64,000 bases of DNA from Saccharopolyspora sp. SCSIO 74807. Lineage in GTDB: Bacteria > Actinomycetota > Actinomycetes > Mycobacteriales > Pseudonocardiaceae. A program made the translations under genes and the position numbers. How positions within the stretch are numbered: the stretch's first letter is position 1; every line of letters starts with the position of its first letter. Below are positions 37,556 through 45,401 of this stretch, piece by piece. Location of the stretch: positions 6,107,501-6,171,500 of the forward strand of contig NZ_CP146100.1 in assembly GCF_037023755.1 (NCBI RefSeq). Reading direction: 5' to 3'. The notes under the pieces are model-generated. The model was not told the origin of the DNA and did no database searches. It was given only the letters and a program-made list of their open reading frames with translations.

Positions 37556-37959
37556 CCGAGACCGCCTTTGGTCCGTCACCGCCCCGGAACGCGCGAGGCC
37601 GGTGCGACCGCACATCACGTCGCGTTCCGAGCCGGTCCGCGTCACTACTCCGATTTCGCACGCCTGTCGGAAACGCCGAGAACTCCGGGACCCGGTCGAT
37701 GCGGCCCGAGTGCTCGCACGACTCATGACCGCGCATCGGGCGATGAACCGGACGCAGCCGTGCGGCTTTTCCCGCGCTCCGGCTTCCCGACGTGGAACGG
37801 AAAATTACGTGGTGGGAGATTCGGCCGACAAGGCGAGCGCGACGACCGCTGACCAACGGCGCACGAGCGGCGGCCTCGCGACAACCAGCGGTGGTCATGC
37901 CCCTCCTTCCCCGCGATCTCCGTCCGGCTCGCCCGCACCGGATCATTCGCCGGAACGGC
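37556..37959. other. Gap between exchanger gene and paralog 3
   Basis: About 400 bases without a supported gene. The segment nearest 37555 shares CCAAAGGCGGTCT with the leader of paralog 2. No terminator with a T-run was seen after the exchanger gene. Confidence 0.4.
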
Positions 37960-39069
37960 CTAGTCGGTGTCGAGTGGAACCCCGCCGAAAGCCGTCAGGC
38001 TGATGACGAAGTAGGCGGCGTAGAGCGCTAGCAGCACCCCTCCGTGCCAGCGGCGCAGCCGCCCGGTGGCCAGGAAGATCGCCGACAGGACCGTCATGCC
38101 GAGCAGGACCGGCAGGTGCCAGGACAGCACGTTCTCGCCGATCGTTATGTCCCCGCCGAGCAGCAGGACGATCCCGAGCTTGCCGGTCAGCGAGAACACG
38201 ACGCTGCCGATGACGTTGGCGACCCCGATCTCCGGCGCGCCCCTGCGGGCGGGCTCCACGGTGAGGAAGACGTCCTCGAGCGACAGCGCCAGCGTCGCGA
38301 TCGTGACGCCGAAGACGGTGCCGTCGATGTCCAAGGTCTCCAGCAGTCCTTCGGTGCCCTGTCCGGCGAGCGCGGCGCCTCCGATCAAGCCGGCCAGCGC
38401 CAGCACCGCGAACAGCAGGCTGATCGGCAGGGACCGCTGCCTCGCTGCCAAGAAGCCCTGGTCGATCCGCAGGTCGCCGGGCAGCTCGAAGCCACCGCCG
38501 CCCGGCTCCGTCGCGGGCGGGCGAGCTGGCGACCGCTCACCGGCCGCGCCGGATTCCGAGGTGGTCGCGACGCTGACCGCACCGGCCTTCTCGACCTGCT
38601 CGTAGAACTCGGCGTTGCGGAACACCGGCCGCCGCGCTGCGTACTCGCGGTAGCCGATCCAGCCCACGAACACCGCGAACAGCACCACCAGCACGACGCC
38701 CATGGACTGCGTCAACGCGCCGGTCGAGGCGAACAGCGACATCGCCGCAGGACCGGCCGCGAACAGCACGAGGTAGTCCTTGGGGACGTCCACCGGGCAC
38801 GGGGCGATGAGCGCCGCCAGTGCGAGCACGATTCCCATGATCGCGATCGTGGTGCCGATGACGGTGCCGAGCGCCGCGTGCTGCAGTTCCTCGACATTGA
38901 GCACGATGCCGTAGGCGAGGTCGTCGAACTCGATCCCGGTGAACAGCACGGCGACCAGGAACAGCGAGACGACCCACCTGCTGGACACGCCGACCAGGTT
39001 GCCGATCAGCTTCTCCGCGCAGTACACGAGCAGCGCGATCCCCAGCGCGAACTCCAGCGCGGCCATCAT
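37960..39069 (-). CDS. Sodium/calcium exchanger family membrane protein (CaCA type)
   Basis: A 369-residue membrane protein in two inverted halves of about five segments each, joined by a cytoplasmic linker (~165-210). The alpha-repeat-like regions are FTGIEFDDLAYGIV/GTVIGTTIAIMG in the first half and ALSLEDVFLTVEP/NVIGSVVFSLTGKLG in the second. This fits the cation/Ca2+ exchanger superfamily. Its ATG overlaps the pfk stop by 4 bases, so it is translationally coupled to a glycolytic gene, an unusual partner. Confidence 0.75.
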   Translation of the reverse strand: MMAALEFALGIALLVYCAEKLIGNLVGVSSRWVVSLFLVAVLFTGIEFDDLAYGIVLNVEELQHAALGTVIGTTIAIMGIVLALAALIAPCPVDVPKDYLVLFAAGPAAMSLFASTGALTQSMGVVLVVLFAVFVGWIGYREYAARRPVFRNAEFYEQVEKAGAVSVATTSESGAAGERSPARPPATEPGGGGFELPGDLRIDQGFLAARQRSLPISLLFAVLALAGLIGGAALAGQGTEGLLETLDIDGTVFGVTIATLALSLEDVFLTVEPARRGAPEIGVANVIGSVVFSLTGKLGIVLLLGGDITIGENVLSWHLPVLLGMTVLSAIFLATGRLRRWHGGVLLALYAAYFVISLTAFGGVPLDTD

Positions 39070-40541
39070 CGGAAGCTCCGCACCGGGCCGGCGCCGGGGA
39101 GTTCGGCATCGCGCGGCTCGCCGGCGCCGCCGTCCCGGTCGCGGGACGACCGGCAGCTGCGCCGGTAGTCCTGCGGGCCCGCCTCCGCGTCCGGACGGCC
39201 GTGCGAGCCGTGCCTCGGAACCAGGTGACCGGTCGCCTCAAGCACCGACATCCACAGATCTCCATCGGGATCGACCTCGTTGCGATGGCTGATGATCAGC
39301 GGCATCGGCACGTGCACGAAGCGGCGCCGCCAGCGCACCACGGCGGTCTCGGTGCGCCCGGCCATGGCCGCGTGCACCGCGGCGTGGGCCAGGCGCAGGC
39401 AGTAGACGCTGTCGTAGGCGTTGGCGGTCACGCTTCGCACGGCGTAGCTCGGGTCGATGTAGCGCACCGTGGGCGACAGGCCCGCCCCGATCAGGTGCGC
39501 CGTGATGGTCTCCCGCAGCAGCGCACCGATGTCGCCCAGCCTGGCGTTGCCGGAGGGATCGGTGGTGTCGGCGAGCAGACCGCGCTCCTGCAGCAGCTCC
39601 TGGCCCGCTCCCTCGGCCACTACGACGACCACGAAGCCCTTCTCGCGCACGTGCCGCTCGACCCGGGCCAACAGGCCGTCCGGCCCTTCGAGCGCGAACG
39701 GCACTTCGGGGATGAGCACGACGTCGGCGGCGTTGCGGGCCAGCGAGGCGTAGCAGGCGATGAAACCGGAATGCCTGCCCATCAGCTTCACGATGCCGAT
39801 GCCGTCGGGACTCGCCGCGGCCTCGATGGCGACCGAGTCGATGAAGTTGGCCGCCTGCGCGAACGCGCTCTGGAAGCCGAAGGACTGGTCGGTGTAGGGC
39901 AGATCGTTGTCGATCGTCTTGGGGACCCCGATGACCGCGATGTCCAGACCGCGCCGGCGGATCGCCGCGGCCAGGTTCGTCGCGGCGCGCATCCCCCCGT
40001 CGCCACCGATGACGAACAGCGCGTCCACCCCGCGCAGGACCAGGCTGTCGACCATTTCCTCGGGCTCCTGCCCGCCGCGCGAGCTGCCCAGGATGGTGCC
40101 GCCGGAGTTGTGTATCTCGCGGACCCGATCCGGTGTCAGCTCCTCGGTGTCGTCGCGGTTCGCGGCCGTCAGCCCGCGGAGCCCGTTGCGGAAGCCGAGG
40201 ATCCGCCGCACGCCGTAGTGCACGGTGAGTTCCTGGACGATGCCCCGGATGACGTCGTTGAGCCCCGGGCACAGCCCGCCGCAGGTCACCACGCCCGCCG
40301 TGACGCGGGAGGAGTCGAAGTAGATCTTCCGGCGGGGTCCGGCCGCCTCGAAGCTCGGCAGCTCCTCCGGCGGGAGGTCGTGCTCGGCGAGCATCGAAAC
40401 GGTGTCCTCGAGCAGCACCCGGTCGCCCTCCGCCACGTAGTGCGGCGAAGTCCGCTTGGCCGCGAGCATTTCGCAGAACGGTGAGTCGTAGCGGCACTCA
40501 CCAAGGTGGCGAACGCGCAGGTTGTCCAAGTGCATTTTCAC
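39066..40541 (-). CDS. pfkA: 6-phosphofructokinase
   Basis: A ~491-residue phosphofructokinase of the long type: GGLCPGLNDVIRG, VIGGDGGMRAA, GVPKTIDNDLPYTD, KLMGRHSGFIA. The Gly after GGD favours ATP, while Lys in PKTIDND is the residue seen in PPi enzymes and in plant-like ATP enzymes, so phosphate donor choice is not settled. It phosphorylates fructose 6-phosphate and drives the RuMP cleavage arm with fda. Start chosen at GTG 40541 (VKMHLDN), 5 bases after GGAG. The C-terminal ~60 residues are low-complexity and Arg-rich. Confidence 0.87.
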   Translation of the reverse strand: MKMHLDNLRVRHLGECRYDSPFCEMLAAKRTSPHYVAEGDRVLLEDTVSMLAEHDLPPEELPSFEAAGPRRKIYFDSSRVTAGVVTCGGLCPGLNDVIRGIVQELTVHYGVRRILGFRNGLRGLTAANRDDTEELTPDRVREIHNSGGTILGSSRGGQEPEEMVDSLVLRGVDALFVIGGDGGMRAATNLAAAIRRRGLDIAVIGVPKTIDNDLPYTDQSFGFQSAFAQAANFIDSVAIEAAASPDGIGIVKLMGRHSGFIACYASLARNAADVVLIPEVPFALEGPDGLLARVERHVREKGFVVVVVAEGAGQELLQERGLLADTTDPSGNARLGDIGALLRETITAHLIGAGLSPTVRYIDPSYAVRSVTANAYDSVYCLRLAHAAVHAAMAGRTETAVVRWRRRFVHVPMPLIISHRNEVDPDGDLWMSVLEATGHLVPRHGSHGRPDAEAGPQDYRRSCRSSRDRDGGAGEPRDAELPGAGPVRSFR

Positions 40542-40610
40542 CGAATCTCCTAACCGACGACGGCCGTACGACGAGGCCGGCAGATCGATCACTGGGGCGG
40601 GCACGTGCCG

Positions 40611-41594
40611 TCAAGACGTCGGCCGGGGCATGGCGCCGAAGGTGGTGTGCACGACGCGGCGCACCTCGCCGCTGGAGATGAGCAGGGAATCCGCGAGCAC
40701 CGTGCCCCCGGATTCCCGTGGCTCGTTCAGCAGCGCTCCTCCGGTTACGCCGGTGGCCGCGAACAGCGCTTCGCCGCCGACGAGCTCGTCGCGGGTGTAG
40801 ATGCGGGCGAGGTCCATGCCCGCCGCGCGGAGGGCATCGGCCTCCGCTTCGCGCTGCGGGGCCAGGCGGCCGAGCATGTCGCCGCCCAGGGCGCGCACCG
40901 CCGCCGCGGTCATCACGCCCTCCGGCGTGCCCCCGACGCCGAGGAGCAGGTCGGCGGAGCCGGACGGGAGCAGCACCTCGAGGCTGCCGCCGACGTCGCC
41001 TTCCGCCGGGGCGTGCACGGCAGCGCCCGCCTCCAGCACCCGCTTGATCAGCTCCTGGTGGCGGGGCTTGTCCATGATGACCACGCGCAGCTCGCCGACG
41101 TGCTTGCCGAGCGCCCCGGCGACCTTGCGCAGGGTGCGCTCCGGGGTGTCGGCGAGATCGACGACGCCGTTGGCCTGCGGCGGCACCACGATCTTGTCCA
41201 TGTAGAAGCCGGGCCCCGGCGAGAACATGGTCCCGGATTCGGCGAACGCGATGGTGGCCATCGAGCCAGGCAGGTTCTTCGCGCAGAACGACGTGCCCTC
41301 GAGCGGGTCCACGGCGATGTCGAAGTCCGGACCCGCACCGCTGCCCACGGTCTCGCCGTTGAACAGCATCGGGGCCTCGTCCTTCTCGCCTTCCCCGATG
41401 ACCACCGCGCCCCGGCCCGGAGCATCGGCCAGCACTTGGCGCATGGCCTCGGTGGCCGCCGCGTCGGCAGCCTTCTTGTCGTTGCGACCGGCCCAGGCGT
41501 GGCTGGCCACCGCCGCGCTGCGGGTGGCGGTCAGGGCCACCGACTCCAGCGTGCTGATGCCGGTGCGCGGTGCGGTCTCGTGCTGGCGCTGCAT
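40611..41594 (-). CDS. glpX: Fructose-1,6-bisphosphatase, class II
   Basis: A 327-residue GlpX: GRNDKKAADAAATEAMR, VIGEGEKDEAPMLFNGE, the metal/substrate site DIAVDPLEGTSF, VGGTPEGVMTAAAVR, TRDELVGGEALFAATGVTGG. It dephosphorylates fructose 1,6-bisphosphate and balances pfk in the regenerative phase. AAGGAG lies 6 bases before the ATG. It lies between hxlB and pfk on the same strand, in one apparent operon. Confidence 0.93.
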   Translation of the reverse strand: MQRQHETAPRTGISTLESVALTATRSAAVASHAWAGRNDKKAADAAATEAMRQVLADAPGRGAVVIGEGEKDEAPMLFNGETVGSGAGPDFDIAVDPLEGTSFCAKNLPGSMATIAFAESGTMFSPGPGFYMDKIVVPPQANGVVDLADTPERTLRKVAGALGKHVGELRVVIMDKPRHQELIKRVLEAGAAVHAPAEGDVGGSLEVLLPSGSADLLLGVGGTPEGVMTAAAVRALGGDMLGRLAPQREAEADALRAAGMDLARIYTRDELVGGEALFAATGVTGGALLNEPRESGGTVLADSLLISSGEVRRVVHTTFGAMPRPTS

Positions 41595-41718
41595 CGCGGA
41601 CTCCTTGCTCGTCGTTGCCTCGGTACGGAGGAGGGACCGGCGAAAACCGGCGCGCCGGGCGATCGGACATCGCCCGCGCGCCACGCGGAGCGAATGCGCT
41701 GCCGGCGGAATCCGCCGG

Positions 41719-42324
41719 TCACTCGAGATTCGCGTGCAGCCGCCACAGCTCGCGGGCCTGGGTGCCGCTGGAGCGCCACAGGGCGTGGAACAGCGCGTCG
41801 GTCAGCAGCAGCACCGACTGCTCGAACAGGCTGCCCGCGTACTGGGCGGAGGTCGTCCCGTCGAAGTCCTTCTTGTCGGCCGCCGGGATGACCAGCGTCT
41901 CGGTCGCGGTCTGGGCCAGCGCCGAGCCGGGATCGGTCGTCAGCGCCACCACGTTCGCGCCCTGCTCGCGCGCGGTCTCGGCCGCCCGCACCACCCGCGC
42001 CGTCGAGCCCGAGCCGGAGGCGGCCACCAGGACGTCACCGGAGCCGATCGCCCGCGCGGTGGTCTCACCCACGACGTGGGTGTCCAGCCCGAGGTGCATG
42101 AAGCGCATCGCGGCCATCTGCAACGCCAGGCCGCTGCGCCCGGTGCCGACGGTGAACACCGCGCGCGCCGTGAGCAGCAGTGCACCGGCACGTGCCCACG
42201 CCGCGGGCTGGACGCCCCTGCGGATCTGGTCCACCTCGGTGCTGATGGCCATGGTCGCGTAATTGAAATGCGGCGGATTCAGCTTTTCGCCGATATTCTC
42301 GTGAGCGGTGTCCGCACCCGTCAT
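41719..42324 (-). CDS. hxlB: 6-phospho-3-hexuloisomerase
   Basis: A ~201-residue SIS-domain isomerase: FTVGTGRSGLALQMAAMRFMHLG, VGETTARAIGSGDVLVAASGSGST. It converts hexulose 6-phosphate to fructose 6-phosphate, the second step of formaldehyde fixation. The ATG at 42324 is preceded by TGGAG at 8 bases. The C1 promoter block lies about 130 bp upstream. It heads the leftward unit hxlB-glpX-pfk-exchanger. Confidence 0.92.
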   Translation of the reverse strand: MTGADTAHENIGEKLNPPHFNYATMAISTEVDQIRRGVQPAAWARAGALLLTARAVFTVGTGRSGLALQMAAMRFMHLGLDTHVVGETTARAIGSGDVLVAASGSGSTARVVRAAETAREQGANVVALTTDPGSALAQTATETLVIPAADKKDFDGTTSAQYAGSLFEQSVLLLTDALFHALWRSSGTQARELWRLHANLE

Positions 42325-42455
42325 TGAGCACACTCCACTGGTCGGTCGGATGTATTCGTCGGTTCAGTGCGCGAGCGCCGAGCAGCGGCGCCGGGCTGCA
42401 CTTTCCTGGACCCCGCCGGGTTCCGGATCGCGACCCGGACGAATCCCGCTACGAG

Positions 42456-42484
42456 AGACTGCACGGATCTGTACGTCTGGTCAA
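42456..42484 (-). promoter_or_regulatory. C1 promoter block, copy 2 (hxlB)
   Basis: On the minus strand TTGACC, 17-bp spacer AGACGTACAGATCCGTG, CAGTCT. The spacer is identical to the copy before hxlA and differs at one base from the copy before fda. It points at hxlB. Confidence 0.8.
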
Positions 42485-42577
42485 CGCGGCCGACACGAAG
42501 AGAAGGCAGACTCGCACGAACGGTTTCGGGGACCGATCAAACGGGAACCGCAGGAATCCCGCGCCCGTTGCGGCGAC

Positions 42578-42609
42578 ACCGCGGGCACCGGGAATCCGGT
42601 GCCCGCGGT
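42578..42609 (-). terminator. Terminator-like hairpin after the second pqqA
   Basis: ACCGCGGGCACCGG and CCGGTGCCCGCGGT form a perfect 14-bp stem with loop GAAT, 39 bases past the stop of the 31-residue pqqA-like gene and before the hxlB promoter. No T-run follows. Confidence 0.65.
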
Positions 42610-42647
42610 CGCCGCGTTACCGCCCGGCCGTCGACCGGCGGGCGGGC

Positions 42648-42743
42648 TCAGTCCTCGGCCTGGGCGACGTACATGGTCACCTCGGCCGCGCACCCGATCT
42701 CGACGAACCGGGGCGTTTCCCACTGCGGGGCAACGGGCTCCAT
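42648..42743 (-). CDS. Second PqqA-like precursor peptide
   Basis: A 31-residue peptide with the PqqA layout: Trp8, Pro11, then the Glu-x3-Tyr crosslink pair E21-VTM-Y25. The Trp-Glu (13) and Pro-Glu (10) distances equal those of the pqqA in the biosynthetic operon. The ribosome site AAAGGAGGTG is a near-perfect anti-16S match at good spacing. It lies alone between hxlB and hxlA, about 6.5 kb from pqqABCDE, with its own terminator. It is probably a substrate for PqqD/PqqE; extra PqqA genes are known to raise PQQ supply in some methylotrophs. Confidence 0.82.
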   Translation of the reverse strand: MEPVAPQWETPRFVEIGCAAEVTMYVAQAED

Positions 42744-43178
42744 GGCTACACCTCCTTTCGGAAGATCTGCGGGCAAGGCCCTGACCAGCCCCAGGGGTTT
42801 CCGGAACGATCGGTGCCCCGGCGGCGATGCGAACCACCGGTACCGAGGCCGAGAGCCGCTGCGCCTCCCGGCGCGATGCCGACCGGCTGTTCCCGAAAAG
42901 AATGGGCCGCTTCGCGAACAGCGGTGACCGCCGGGTCACGCGGCTGGGCGGGGCCGAAATCCCGAACTCGCCGATCGCGTTTCGATCGGGTCGATATTCG
43001 ACTGCTCCACGAGGGCCGGTCCCGCCTTCCGGGAACACCCGGCCGATCAGGAGCGCCAGTCATCGTACGTCGGCGCGCATCCGGATCGCAACACCATTCT
43101 GCGGCGTTCCCCGAAATACCATTTGGAGGTTCGTCCGCGCCGTCCGTGCTGCCGCGGCTGCCATTCGTTCGGCCGCGG
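42744..43178. other. Gap between second pqqA and the hxlA promoter
   Basis: About 435 bases with no supported gene. It must hold the promoter of the pqqA-like gene; I found no full copy of the C1 promoter block facing it, only a short GACGTAC similarity near 43067. Confidence 0.4.
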
Positions 43179-43207
43179 TTGACTAGACGTACAGATCCGT
43201 GCAGTGT
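43179..43207 (+). promoter_or_regulatory. C1 promoter block, copy 3 (hxlA)
   Basis: TTGACT, 17-bp spacer AGACGTACAGATCCGTG, CAGTGT, on the plus strand and pointing at hxlA about 227 bp downstream. The orientation relative to the gene is the same in all three copies. Confidence 0.8.
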
Positions 43208-43433
43208 CACAGGCCGTTGCCCGTTCGCACTCCGACGCGGAATCCGCGGAGAACCGGAACGAGCAGCCGGAAGGATTCGAGGAACGGCGGCACGACGTCG
43301 TGATCCACCCACCATTCTGCCCGGAATCGGGAAAGCCGGATGCGGCGGACCGCATCGCGCGCCGCGTGGTGGATCCCGGCGCAGGACCACCCGCGCCCGA
43401 AACCGCAACGCCACCACTGACGAGGAGAGCACC

Positions 43434-44060
43434 GTGAAGCTGCAGGTAGCACTGGACGTCGCCACCCTCGGCGACGCGCTTTCGCTGGCGCACCAGGCCG
43501 AGGACTACGTCGACGTCCTCGAGCTGGGCACCCCGCTGATCAAGGCCGAAGGCCTGTCCGCGATCACGGCGATCAAGGCCGCGCACCCGAACAAGCTCGT
43601 TTTCGCCGACATGAAGACCGCCGACGCCGGCGAGCTGGAGGCCGACCTCGCGTTCTCCGCGGGCGCGGACCTGGTGACCGTCATGGGCGCGGCCGACGAC
43701 GACACCGTGCGCGGGGCCGTCGCCGCCGGTGAGAAGCACGGCAAGGACGTGGTCGCCGACATGATCACCATCGTTGCGGACCGGGTCGCCCGGATCCGCG
43801 AGGTCTCGAAGCTGGGCGTGTCCTTCGTCGAGATCCACGCGGGTCTCGACGAGCAGGCCAAACCCGGCTACACGATCGAGACGCTGCTCGCGGACGGCCG
43901 CCAGGCCGGCGTCCCGTTCTCGATCGCCGGTGGCGTCACCGCCGAGACCATCGCCGCAGTGCAGGACGCCGGGGCGACCGTCGCGGTGGCCGGCGGTGCG
44001 ATCCGCAGCGCGGCGGACCCGGCCGCAGCCGCCAAGGCCCTCAAGAGCCGGATCCGCTGA
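43434..44060 (+). CDS. hxlA: 3-hexulose-6-phosphate synthase
   Basis: A 208-residue member of the OMP-decarboxylase-like family: LQVALDVATLGDAL, ELGTPLIKAEGL, the catalytic FADMKTADAGELEADLAFSAGAD segment, VEIHAGLDEQ, and the phosphate-binding SIAGGVTAETI/VAGGAI. It condenses formaldehyde with ribulose 5-phosphate, the entry of the RuMP cycle. GTG start with GAGGAG 7 bases upstream. First gene of the rightward unit hxlA-rpe-orf-tkt-rpiB. Confidence 0.94.
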   Translation: MKLQVALDVATLGDALSLAHQAEDYVDVLELGTPLIKAEGLSAITAIKAAHPNKLVFADMKTADAGELEADLAFSAGADLVTVMGAADDDTVRGAVAAGEKHGKDVVADMITIVADRVARIREVSKLGVSFVEIHAGLDEQAKPGYTIETLLADGRQAGVPFSIAGGVTAETIAAVQDAGATVAVAGGAIRSAADPAAAAKALKSRIR

Positions 44061-44080
44061 CCGGACGCAGCAAGTTCGCG

Positions 44081-44143
44081 GGTGGCAGGGGCCGGATCGT
44101 TCTTCGGGGCCCCTGCCACCACATCACCCCTGCCACCACATCA
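44081..44143 (+). terminator. Hairpin and 17-bp tandem repeat between hxlA and rpe
   Basis: GGTGGCAGGGGCC (44081-44093) pairs with GGCCCCTGCCACC (44108-44120), a perfect 13-bp stem. The 3' arm belongs to a tandem repeat CCCCTGCCACCACATCA at 44110-44126 and 44127-44143, so the 5' arm could pair with either copy. It may partly end hxlA transcripts or stabilise their 3' end, giving more hxlA than rpe mRNA. Confidence 0.6.
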
Positions 44144-44280
44144 CCGCTGCCATCGCCGCTCCGGCAGGGACGACCGAAAACCGGTTCGGGCGATCTCCGG
44201 CGACCGGGTGGATTCGCCTCCACCGATCTCCGCGGGACGCGGACACGAGTGGACCGCACAAGTGATCGGAGGATCGCTCG

Positions 44281-45012
44281 ATGGTTGATCAGCCAGGAAC
44301 GACCTCGCGGCATTCCGCGGCGAGGTGGTCGCCGGCCGAACCGGTGATCGTGGGTTCGGTCCTGGGCGCCGACTACGCGCAGCTCGGCGAGGAGGTCGCG
44401 AGCCTCACCAACGCGGGAGTCGGCCGCATCCAGTGGGACGTCATGGACCGGCGCTTCGTGCCCAACATGACGTTCGGGCCGGACGTGGTCGCGGCCTGCC
44501 GGAAGTACAGCGACCTGCCGTTCGAGGCCCACCTCATGGTGCAGGACCCGGACCCGATGCTGGCCGACTTCGTCGCGGCCGGTTGCGAGACCGTCATCGT
44601 GCACGCCGAGACCTGCCCGCACCTGCTGCGGACGCTCGCAGCGATCCGCGAGCTCGGGGCGCAGGCCGGTGTGGCGGTCAACCCGTCCACCCCGCTCGGC
44701 TTCGTCCGCCACGTGCTCGACCACCTCGACGAGATCGTGATCATGACCGTCAACCCGGGCTTCGGCGGGCAGCGCTACATCCCCGCGATGGAGGAGAAGG
44801 TCTCCGAGATGCGGGCGCTGGTGGACGGCTCCGGGCGCGCGGTGCAGATCGAGGTGGACGGCGGGATCTCCACCGCCACCGCCAAGGCGGCCTGGTGCGC
44901 GGGTGCCGAACTCCTCGTCGCGGGCTCCGCCGTCCTCTCCCACCCGGGCGGGAAGCAGAAAGCGGTGGCCGAGTTGCACCGCGCCATGGCGCCGCCACCG
45001 CCCGAACAGTGA
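44281..45012 (+). CDS. rpe: Ribulose-phosphate 3-epimerase
   Basis: A 243-residue epimerase: VGSVLGADYAQLGEEV, WDVMDRRFVPNMTFGPDVV, HLMVQDPDPML, MTVNPGFGGQRYIP, IEVDGGISTATA. It interconverts ribulose and xylulose 5-phosphate to regenerate the formaldehyde acceptor. The family motif HxDVMDG is altered here to QWDVMDRR, so one of the metal-ligand histidines is Gln; the other ligands (Asp in WDVMD, His in HLM, Asp in VDGGI) remain. Activity with three or altered ligands is uncertain. Confidence 0.87.
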   Translation: MVDQPGTTSRHSAARWSPAEPVIVGSVLGADYAQLGEEVASLTNAGVGRIQWDVMDRRFVPNMTFGPDVVAACRKYSDLPFEAHLMVQDPDPMLADFVAAGCETVIVHAETCPHLLRTLAAIRELGAQAGVAVNPSTPLGFVRHVLDHLDEIVIMTVNPGFGGQRYIPAMEEKVSEMRALVDGSGRAVQIEVDGGISTATAKAAWCAGAELLVAGSAVLSHPGGKQKAVAELHRAMAPPPPEQ

Positions 45013-45062
45013 TCACGAGCGGCATCCGCCGAAGGAATTCCGTGCGAGGAAGGGGAAATACC

Positions 45063-45326
45063 GTGGAGCGCAACAAGATGGCACTGCAGCAAGCGCAATC
45101 CTCCTTGCTGCTGGATGCAGCTGCGGTGCTGCGGCGGCGATACGTGCGCGGCGGCCGCGACGACAGCGTGTCCCCCGCAGCGGCGGAAGGGCTGTCCAAC
45201 TTCCTCGAAGGAATCGCCCGCTCCGAGCCCGCGCTGCACCAGGCCGACCTGAACGAGGCGATCGCCCTGGCACACCGCCTGATCGACGACGACCACCCCG
45301 AACACTCGCGGCTGTGGCCCGCCTAG
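45063..45326 (+). CDS. 87-residue protein of unknown function in RuMP operon
   Basis: GTG at 45063 follows GGAAGGGG at about 8 bases and opens an 87-codon frame between rpe and tkt. The product is soluble and helical (SSLLLDAAAVLRRRYVRGG, GLSNFLEGIARSEPALHQADL). I do not recognise a domain. Tight placement inside a pathway operon suggests a small regulator or assembly factor, but no function can be assigned. Confidence 0.65.
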   Translation: MERNKMALQQAQSSLLLDAAAVLRRRYVRGGRDDSVSPAAAEGLSNFLEGIARSEPALHQADLNEAIALAHRLIDDDHPEHSRLWPA

Positions 45327-45401
45327 CGCGCCGCCGCGTCCCACTTCCGCAAGTTCGCACGAAGCACCGCGAGCAACCACGAGCGTCAGGAGTGCGCGTC
45401 C

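Noticed and set aside
42648-42743. Mycofactocin precursor (MftA) reading of the small peptide
   Set aside because: It lacks the C-terminal Val-Tyr ending of MftA and no mft genes are near, whereas the PqqA Glu-x3-Tyr spacing is exact.
43204-43437. Frame in the hxlA leader overlapping hxlA by GTGA
   Set aside because: Its only early start lies inside the predicted promoter -10 region, with no ribosome site and no recognisable domain.
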